Source: Sphingomonas sp. LY54 (GTDB lineage: Bacteria > Pseudomonadota > Alphaproteobacteria > Sphingomonadales > Sphingomonadaceae). Taken from it: DNA of 64,000 nt. Location of the stretch: positions 248,001 through 312,000 of the forward strand of contig NZ_CP141588.1 in NCBI RefSeq assembly GCF_035594035.1. The letters run 5' to 3'. The notes under the pieces are model-generated. The model worked only from the letters and a program-made list of their open reading frames with translations, was not told where the DNA came from and ran no database searches. Below, piece by piece: positions 58,078 through 64,000 of this stretch. Position 1 is the stretch's first letter. Each line of letters begins with the position of its first letter. The translations under genes and the position numbers were made by a program.

Positions 58078-58959
58078 CTAGATCAATCCTGCATGTTCGA
58101 GCGCCGCGTCGACCGCCTTGCGGCTGGCCGGCGACGGCGGAGTCATTGGCAAGCGCAGCTCGGCGGACATTTCCGGGCGGACGCGGTTCAAGGCATATTT
58201 GACCGGGCCCGGCGAGGCATCGGTGAAGAGCGCGGCATGGAGCGGATAGAGCCTGTCCTGGATCTCGAGCGCCGTATCGCGGTCCCCCGACAGATAGGCG
58301 TCATGGAAGGCCGCGAAAAGGCGTGGCGCGACATTCGCCGTCACCGAGATCGTCCCCGCCCCGCCCATCGCCAGAAAACCCAGTGCCATATCGTCATTGC
58401 CGGACAGCTGGATGAAATCCGGGCCGCAGAGGAGGCGGTGCGCGCTGACCCGTGCCAGATTCCCGCTCGCATCCTTGATCGCGACCATATTCGGGAGCGC
58501 GGCGAGCCGGCCCAATGTCTCGGGCAATATGTCGGTCACGGTCCGGCCCGGCACGTTGTAGACGACGATCGGCAGCGGAGACGCCTCGGCCAGAGCCGCG
58601 AAATGGGCGTAGATCCCCTCCTGATTGGGGCGGTTGTAATAAGGAAGCACGACCAGGGCCGCGTCGGCGCCCGCGCCCTCGGCCGCCTTCATATGCTCCT
58701 TCACCATCGCGGTGCTGTTCGATCCGCAGCCGGCGATGACGGGAACGCGACCATTCGCGATCTCCACGCAGACGGAAATCACGCGCTGCTGCTCGGCGGC
58801 CGACATCGTCGCCGATTCTCCGGTCGTGCCGCACGGCACAAGGCCATGACTTCCTTCGCTTATCTGCCACTCGACGAAGGAGCGGAAAGCGGCCTCGTCA
58901 AACGCTTCGTCGCGAAAGGGGGTCACCAGAGCCGGGATCGACCCGCTTATCCTCTCCAT
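58078..58959 (-). CDS. dapA: 4-hydroxy-tetrahydrodipicolinate synthase
   Basis: 293 residues. The TIM-barrel aldolase residues are all visible: T45/T46 in GTTGES, Y134 and R139 in YNVPGRT, and Schiff-base K162 in AIKDASGN. It condenses pyruvate and aspartate semialdehyde, the first step of lysine/DAP synthesis for peptidoglycan. AAGGTG lies before the ATG. Divergent from the transglycosylase gene. Confidence 0.96.
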   Translation of the reverse strand: MERISGSIPALVTPFRDEAFDEAAFRSFVEWQISEGSHGLVPCGTTGESATMSAAEQQRVISVCVEIANGRVPVIAGCGSNSTAMVKEHMKAAEGAGADAALVVLPYYNRPNQEGIYAHFAALAEASPLPIVVYNVPGRTVTDILPETLGRLAALPNMVAIKDASGNLARVSAHRLLCGPDFIQLSGNDDMALGFLAMGGAGTISVTANVAPRLFAAFHDAYLSGDRDTALEIQDRLYPLHAALFTDASPGPVKYALNRVRPEMSAELRLPMTPPSPASRKAVDAALEHAGLI

Positions 58960-59044
58960 CTGCTTCACCTTGGAAAAACATCCCGACATAGGATCCGCAG
59001 GAAGGCGGTATCCGTGTTCATCGCCTGATAAGGAGGGGGTCGGC

Positions 59045-61099
59045 ATGATGTCCAGCATGCATAAAAAAGCACTGTCCATCTCGCTGCTCCTCGGTTCCGC
59101 CGCCGCAGTGGGCGCGGCGATCGCGCCGCAAGCCGCCGTCCGCCTCAATGCCGCCACCACCCAGGCCACTCCGGCCGCGGTTCAGGCGGCGCCGACGCCC
59201 GCGCCGGCCTATGTTCCCGCCGCCCCTGCGGTCACGCCGCGCATCTCGGTGGCGCTCGACCGCTGGCGCAGCCTTCGCCAGACCGACAGCCTGCCTTTCT
59301 CCTCCTACGCCTCCTTCCTCATCAGCTATCGCGGCTGGCCGGGCGAGACCGCCATGCGCCGCACCGCCGAGCGCGCGATCAATCCCGACGGCACCTCGCC
59401 GACCGAGGTCGCCTCCTATTTCCGTATCCATCCGGCGCTGACTCCCACCGGCCATGCCCGCCACGCCTTCGCTTTGCTCGCTCTGGGCCAGGTCGACCAG
59501 GCCCGCACCGCTGCCCGCGAGGCCTGGCTCGGCGGCGTGCTGCCGGTGACCGACGAGCAGCGGTTGCTCGGCCTGTTCGGCGCGGCCCTCACCCCTGCCG
59601 ACCACGACCGGCGGATGGACGCCTTGCTCGACAATGGCGACACGCAGAGCGCGCAGCGCACGCTCGGCTACGCTTCCCCTGCGCGCCGCGCGGTCTACGA
59701 AGCCCGCATCGCGTTGCAGACCAGGTCGCCCGACGCCGCCAGCCGGCTCGGCATGCTGGGCAGCCTCGCCAACAGCGACGCCGGCATCCTGATGGATCGC
59801 GCCAACTGGCTCCGCAACGGCGGCCAGGGCGCTGCGGCGCGCTCGCTGCTCGCCCAGCCGCGCACGCTCGCCACCCGCCCGGCCAATGCCGAGAAATGGT
59901 ACGAGACCCTGCTCACCATGGCGCGCGGCGCCGCCGCCGACCGCAATTGGGCGACCGCCTACCAGATCGCCAGCCAGGTCGACGACGCCTTCCCGGCCGG
60001 AACGCCGATCATCGACCAGTCGGCCGGCGTCCGCGACGATTATACCAGCCTCGTCTGGCTTGCCGGGACGACCGCGCTGCAGCAGCTCGGCCGCCCCGCC
60101 GACGCCGCCAATATGTTCGCCAAATATGCGCGCGGCGGCCGCTCGGCCCAGGTCACCAGCAAGGGCATGTACTGGGCCGGCCGCGCCGCCCAGGCCGCCG
60201 GCCAGGCGGCCCAGGCCAACACCTATTTCGCCGAGGCGGCGCGCTATCCCGAATTGTTCTACGGCCAGCTCGCACTCGAGCGGCTCGGTCGGCCGGTGCC
60301 GGCCCCGCCGGTCGCGCTCGCCATCGTCCCGACCGATGCCGACCGGGCCGCGTTCCAGCGCCGCGACCTCGTCGAGGCGACGCGCGCGCTGGGCCTGCTC
60401 GGCCGCTGGGACGACCAGTCCCTGTTCGTCCGCACCCTCTCCGAGCAGGTCGACAACGACCGCGACCGCGCGCTCGCGTCCGAGCTCGGCCGGCTGATCG
60501 GCCGCCCCGACCTCGGCGTGTGGGTGGCGCGCAGCGCCCGCAACGACGGCGCGCCTTTCTATACGCGCGGCGGCTATCCCGAAGTGCGGATCCCGCCGGC
60601 GCAGACCCATCTCTGGTCGCTGGCCCACGGCATCATCCGCCAGGAAAGCTCGTTCGACCGCGCCGCCGTCAGCCATGCCGGCGCCCGCGGCATGATGCAG
60701 CTGATGCCGCCGACCGCGCGCGAGACCAGCCCGCGGGTCGGTCTCCCCTACGATTTCGGGCGCCTGACCCGCGATCCGGACTATAACATCGCGCTCGGCA
60801 GCCATTATTTCCAGCGGCTGGTCGACCAGTGGGGCGGCAGCGCCGCGCTGGCCGCGGCGAGCTACAATGCCGGCGCCGGCAACGTCCGCAAATGGGTCGC
60901 CGCCAATGGCGACCCGCGCACGCCCGGCGTCGACATCCTGCGCTGGATCGAGGAGATCCCGTTCAGCGAGACCCGCGGCTACGTCCAGCGCGTGCTCGAA
61001 AATGCGGTTGTCTACGACGCGATGCACCCGGCCCGCGCCGGCACCGCGCCGACGACGCGCCTGTCTTACTATCTCGGCAAGAACGGCCGCCCGGGCTGA
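59045..61099 (+). CDS. Soluble lytic murein transglycosylase, Slt70-like
   Basis: 684 residues. A signal peptide and an Ala/Pro-rich linker (to about 65) precede a long alpha-helical superhelix (about 65-500) and the C-terminal SLT domain with IIRQESSFDRAAVSHAGARGMMQLMP (catalytic Glu534) and AAASYNAGAGNVRKW. It cuts peptidoglycan glycan strands. AAGGAGGG at 59030-59037 fixes the ATG at 59045. Confidence 0.94.
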   Translation: MMSSMHKKALSISLLLGSAAAVGAAIAPQAAVRLNAATTQATPAAVQAAPTPAPAYVPAAPAVTPRISVALDRWRSLRQTDSLPFSSYASFLISYRGWPGETAMRRTAERAINPDGTSPTEVASYFRIHPALTPTGHARHAFALLALGQVDQARTAAREAWLGGVLPVTDEQRLLGLFGAALTPADHDRRMDALLDNGDTQSAQRTLGYASPARRAVYEARIALQTRSPDAASRLGMLGSLANSDAGILMDRANWLRNGGQGAAARSLLAQPRTLATRPANAEKWYETLLTMARGAAADRNWATAYQIASQVDDAFPAGTPIIDQSAGVRDDYTSLVWLAGTTALQQLGRPADAANMFAKYARGGRSAQVTSKGMYWAGRAAQAAGQAAQANTYFAEAARYPELFYGQLALERLGRPVPAPPVALAIVPTDADRAAFQRRDLVEATRALGLLGRWDDQSLFVRTLSEQVDNDRDRALASELGRLIGRPDLGVWVARSARNDGAPFYTRGGYPEVRIPPAQTHLWSLAHGIIRQESSFDRAAVSHAGARGMMQLMPPTARETSPRVGLPYDFGRLTRDPDYNIALGSHYFQRLVDQWGGSAALAAASYNAGAGNVRKWVAANGDPRTPGVDILRWIEEIPFSETRGYVQRVLENAVVYDAMHPARAGTAPTTRLSYYLGKNGRPG

Positions 61100-61152
61100 G
61101 GGCGGCCTGGGCCGGGGTAGAAGACGGGTCCTACCGTAGCTATGGGAGTGGC

Positions 61153-61578
61153 ATGTCGTTCGCAAAAATAGATGGGTGGATCGGCCGGACGCTCTTCATC
61201 CCGCCGGTCATCAAGCTCTGCCAAGTCACCCGGCAGACCCAATTTGCCGTGTCCCGGCTTTTCTGGTTCGTCGCGGCGCTGGACGGTTTCTATCGCGCGG
61301 AGACGCTGTTTTCGTCCGTCCTCTGGGGCGGGGTGAGCATATTCATGATGTTCACCGCCTCCCGGCGGGCCGATCACCCGACAGCGAGCTTCATGGCCTT
61401 CCGCATGCTCGCCCTGCTTTTTCTGGCGCTGGACGTGTTGAAGGGGGCGCTGACCGGACACTGGGCCGGAGCCGAATTCTGGGTCTTCGTGTTGCTCGCG
61501 GAATATGCCGCCACGATCCGAACCGTCCCGCCCGCCGACTCCGCCAAGCGAGCCGTCGAGGCCTCGGCCGGCAGGTGA
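61153..61578 (+). CDS. Hypothetical membrane protein
   Basis: 141 residues with three or four hydrophobic segments (about 30-48, 50-72, 80-98 and 105-122). GGGAG lies 4-8 bases before the ATG. It is 53 bases after the transglycosylase stop and may be co-transcribed. No family recognised. Confidence 0.6.
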   Translation: MSFAKIDGWIGRTLFIPPVIKLCQVTRQTQFAVSRLFWFVAALDGFYRAETLFSSVLWGGVSIFMMFTASRRADHPTASFMAFRMLALLFLALDVLKGALTGHWAGAEFWVFVLLAEYAATIRTVPPADSAKRAVEASAGR

Positions 61579-61655
61579 GCAATCCGTGTGGCACTCCACC
61601 GGGGCGCGCCACCTAGGTTGAGAGCCACGCAAGCGGACCTAGGTGATATCGCCGG

Positions 61656-61979
61656 TCAGCTGTTGCGCTTCCTCTTAGCGGCTGACGTCCCGCTCTCTGT
61701 ATCGTGATACTCTGAGGCCAGTTGAAATTTACCAACGCGGTCAAATTCCTCATCAGCTTTGCGAGAAGCCTCTCGTATATATACCCAGTATCGCAAGGCG
61801 ACGAAGACGTTCCAGGCACCAAACCACGCCCACCCCACAGCGTTTGAAATCAGCCCGTTGCCGATCGTCGAGACGGCGATGAGGGGAACGATGGCAGGTA
61901 AAAAAAGTATCCGAAACTGCGATCCGGAAGCGCGCCATTGGCGATCAACCCAGTCACGTACGGTGTAATATGCTTTCAT
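61656..61979 (-). CDS. Hypothetical small membrane protein in a lower-GC segment
   Basis: 107 residues. WVDRQWRASGSQF is followed by two membrane segments (about 23-45 and 48-68), then a charged tail (REASRKADEEFDRVGKF). Base composition is visibly richer in A and T than neighbours and codon choice is less GC-biased. No good ribosome site. It may be acquired DNA next to the tRNA genes. Function unknown. Confidence 0.5.
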   Translation of the reverse strand: MKAYYTVRDWVDRQWRASGSQFRILFLPAIVPLIAVSTIGNGLISNAVGWAWFGAWNVFVALRYWVYIREASRKADEEFDRVGKFQLASEYHDTESGTSAAKRKRNS

Positions 61980-62155
61980 GAAGCGCGCTCACTGAATTCC
62001 CAAGTCGGCATCGCCGAAAGTGTCAGCTTAGTCGGATGTCGGCAATGGTTCGTTTCCAGACGTTCGCGAGCGGAAGCAACGAATGGCAGTTTCCGAGGAG
62101 CCGGGAGCATGAACCGAGCCCGCGGGTCGCCGGAGATTCTAAGCAATTGAAAAAG

Positions 62156-62233
<78 letters not shown>

Positions 62234-62328
62234 ACGCCGGTGGCCCTAGCCGCTAAGGCCGGGCCGGAGCAAGCCTTTGCCGCCATTTCGTTGGCGGCAG
62301 GCGCGCAGGTGGAAAGCCGAAGGAACGC

Positions 62329-62403
62329 TGGTGGGCCCGGCAGGATTCGAACCCGCAACCTAGCCGTTATGAGCGGCCGGCTCTACCGTTGAGCTACAGG
62401 CCC
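62329..62403 (-). tRNA. tRNA with CAT anticodon, probably tRNA-Ile2 (lysidine type)
   Basis: 75 bases with encoded CCA. Acceptor GGGCCTG pairs with CGGGCCC, anticodon loop CTCATAA, T-loop GTTCGAATC. CAT can mean Met or Ile2. The C4-G69 and C5-G68 pairs in the acceptor stem match the determinants by which TilS recognises tRNA-Ile2 in E. coli, so Ile2 is favoured over elongator Met. Its 5' end overlaps the end of the deacetylase-like gene. Confidence 0.9.
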
Positions 62404-63474
62404 TGATCCAGCGCTCCTCCGCGCGGATAGCGGAGCCGCGGGCGGATTGGCAAGCGGCTGCGCCCGGGCCGCCGCCGCCTCGATCTCCGCCATCGACGCC
62501 GGAGTGACGCCGCGCCGGCGGAAGTAAGCGAAGATCCCGTCCCACCAGGCGTGGAAATGGTCGAGCCCGGCGGCGTCGCGCACGTACGGCGTGTGGCCCG
62601 GCGCTGCCGAGGGCGAATGGAACGAGATCGAGAAAAGCTGCAGCCCGTCCTCAATCAGGCGGTCGAGTGCATCGATCACGTCGGCCAGCGGCATGTCTTC
62701 GGGGGTCAGCGCGACGCGGCCGAGCAGCCCGCTCCGCGACAGCAGGCCGTGCATCCGCGGCACGCGGCCTGCCGCCGGATAGAGCGCGGAGCCGAGCCGG
62801 CGCAGCGCACCGACATAGGCCGCGGTCAGCGGCACTTCGAGCAGGCCGTCGCCGAGCCAGTAGGGCCGCGGCTCCATGGCGTGGAAATCGGGCCCGCCCT
62901 CGCGGCGGTAATCAAACAAGGCGCGCACCGACACGTCGACGCGATAGCCGAGATCGCGCAGGATGGCGGCCGTGTTCGGCCCCACGCCGTAGCGCCCGGC
63001 GCGATAGACGGTGGGCCGCTGCCCGAACGCTTCCTCGATCGCATCGGTCAATTGCAGGAGCTTGGCGCGCTCCAGCTCGGCGGGAAGATTGCCGGCGAAG
63101 CTGTTGGGGCCGGTCACGTCCTCGTCGAACGGCGGGTTGACCCAGGGGTGGAGATGCGTGCCGATCGTGCATTCGCCGGCGTCGAGGAAGCCGCGCAGGA
63201 TCGCCGCGCTGTCCGGGTTGGTCGCGATCGGATGATCGACCAGATAGACCGGCTTCACGCCCTCGGCAGCGAGGCGCCGGTGCATGTCCGGCAGGCCGCG
63301 CGTCGCGCTCGTGCCCCTTTGCTCGCGGCTCAGCGGGCACGACCAGTCGAACTCCTCCTCGGTGTCGACGAAGATCGCGAAGCGGCGCCCGAAATCCTCG
63401 GGCATTCGCAGATAGGTGCCCGGTGGGCGGTCGAACCGCCCGCAGGCGGGCTCGGCCGGCGGGCGTCGTCTCAC
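62383..63474 (-). CDS. Polysaccharide deacetylase (NodB-like) family protein
   Basis: 363 residues. The NodB-like pattern is present: Asp motif FAIFVDTEEEFDW, GTHLHPWVNPP (metal His), YRAGRYGVG, and SISFHSPS near the C-terminus. These enzymes remove N-acetyl groups from sugars; many sphingomonad members sit beside kinase genes. The GTG start overlaps the upstream kinase stop (GTGA). The final six codons and the TAG stop (62383-62403) lie inside the tRNA at 62329-62403: the stop is supplied by GGTAG of the D-loop. Confidence 0.82.
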   Translation of the reverse strand: MRRRPPAEPACGRFDRPPGTYLRMPEDFGRRFAIFVDTEEEFDWSCPLSREQRGTSATRGLPDMHRRLAAEGVKPVYLVDHPIATNPDSAAILRGFLDAGECTIGTHLHPWVNPPFDEDVTGPNSFAGNLPAELERAKLLQLTDAIEEAFGQRPTVYRAGRYGVGPNTAAILRDLGYRVDVSVRALFDYRREGGPDFHAMEPRPYWLGDGLLEVPLTAAYVGALRRLGSALYPAAGRVPRMHGLLSRSGLLGRVALTPEDMPLADVIDALDRLIEDGLQLFSISFHSPSAAPGHTPYVRDAAGLDHFHAWWDGIFAYFRRRGVTPASMAEIEAAAARAQPLANPPAAPLSARRSAGSGPVAQR

Positions 63475-64000
63475 CGGCCCTGGCCGCTGCTGCGCTCGGC
63501 CGCCTCGACCGGGGGCAGATAGAGCGCGAAGCTCGCCTCCTCGACGACCAAAGCGCCGCCGACCGCCTCGGCGAGATTGCGGACGAGGCGGAGCGCGAAG
63601 CCGAGGCCGAGCGCCGGCGCCCCCGGCCAGTCGCCGTCCGGGCTGTAGCCGGGATCGAGCAAGGCGCTTTCGGCGAGCCCGGCGATCGCCGCCGGTCGGT
63701 CGATGGCGAGGCGCAGCATCGTGCGGTGGGCGAAGCGGCCGAGCTCGAGCGACGCGGCGATCGTCTCGCCGGTCTCGGCGAGGCCGATCGTGGCGGCGAG
63801 CATGCGCGCGAACATCCGCTCGAGCGCGCTCGCCTCCACCCGCGCCGGCGGCAGATCCTCGGCGACATCGATGGCGATATGGCTGCCCCGCGCCCCGGCG
63901 ACGCGCTCATAGGCGTCGTGGAGGCGGTAGAGCAGAGCGACGGCATCGACCGGGCCGGCATCGAGATTGAGCCGGCTGGTCTGGATGCGGGCCGCGGTAT
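63471..64000 (-). CDS. Sensor histidine kinase, C-terminal part (5' end outside window)
   Basis: The frame is open from 64000 down to the TGA at 63471 and gives about 176 residues. SRLNLDAGPVDAVALLYRLHDAYERV looks like the linker after the phospho-acceptor helix, and GLGFALRLVRNLAEAVGGALVVEEASFALYLPP is the C-terminal G2/last-strand part of a HATPase domain. The region between is poorly conserved and I see no clear N or G1 box, so the ATPase domain may be divergent. A GTG at 63839 is internal, not the start. Coupled to the deacetylase-like gene. Confidence 0.7.
   Translation of the reverse strand, partial: TAARIQTSRLNLDAGPVDAVALLYRLHDAYERVAGARGSHIAIDVAEDLPPARVEASALERMFARMLAATIGLAETGETIAASLELGRFAHRTMLRLAIDRPAAIAGLAESALLDPGYSPDGDWPGAPALGLGFALRLVRNLAEAVGGALVVEEASFALYLPPVEAAERSSGQGR

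Overview
This window is GC-rich core chromosome of an alphaproteobacterium, almost certainly a sphingomonad (Sphingomonadales). Pointers are the ntrY-ntrX-hfq-hflX block with a tandem-duplicated Hfq, cckA beside recA, an envelope gene cluster in which skp abuts fabZ with no lpxD or lpxA (sphingomonads use glycosphingolipids instead of LPS), and a zinc-site-free ribosomal protein L31. No prophage, insertion sequence, transposase or CRISPR array was seen.

Layout. 1-5.75 kb (+): the end of dusB, then ntrY, ntrX, a two-domain hfq and hflX. 5.8-14.3 kb (-): mazG, a membrane-anchored aspartic protease, a PhnP-like hydrolase, tatD, metG, holB, tmk, a D,D-carboxypeptidase and an MltB-type transglycosylase. 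14.4-19.2 kb: tRNA-Ser, a cytochrome c lipoprotein, gcdH with a CoA-transferase (glutarate/lysine breakdown), a regulator, an acetyltransferase and rpmE. 19.3-23.9 kb (+): a cobalamin riboswitch followed by an overlapping TonB-receptor/BtuF/BtuC/BtuD uptake operon. 23.9-34.8 kb (-): rpsB-tsf, then pyrH-frr-uppS-cdsA-dxr-rseP-bamA-skp-fabZ, coupling translation factors to isoprenoid, phospholipid and outer-membrane assembly. 35-41.9 kb: pssA-psd, icd, a CPA2 antiporter with an RCK domain, a DUF763 gene and a small exported protein. 41.9-54.1 kb: alaS and recA, separated by a mixed block (EF-G-like GTPase, two divergent dicarboxylate symporters, GST, agmatinase-family hydrolase, MFS pump). 54.2-59 kb (-): a single-domain response regulator, cckA, a DUF2062 protein, smpB and dapA. 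59-64 kb: an Slt-type transglycosylase, two small membrane proteins, two tRNAs, a NodB-like deacetylase whose stop codon lies inside a tRNA gene, and the 3' part of a sensor kinase that runs off the window.

Most genes are housekeeping and sit in tight operons, often joined by four-base stop/start overlaps that use GTG. The best lead for undescribed biology is the DUF763 gene at 40100-41365. It carries a helix-hairpin-helix-like DNA-binding motif, and a perfect GTTC-N7-GTTC box, the alphaproteobacterial LexA operator, lies 12 bases before its start. A one-mismatch version of the same box precedes recA in this window. This suggests a LexA-controlled DNA-damage function for an uncharacterised family. 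Other points of interest are the double Hfq, an EF-G paralogue that lacks the catalytic histidine, an NtrX without the sigma54-contact loop and without NtrBC at the locus, and the coding sequence that ends within a tRNA gene.
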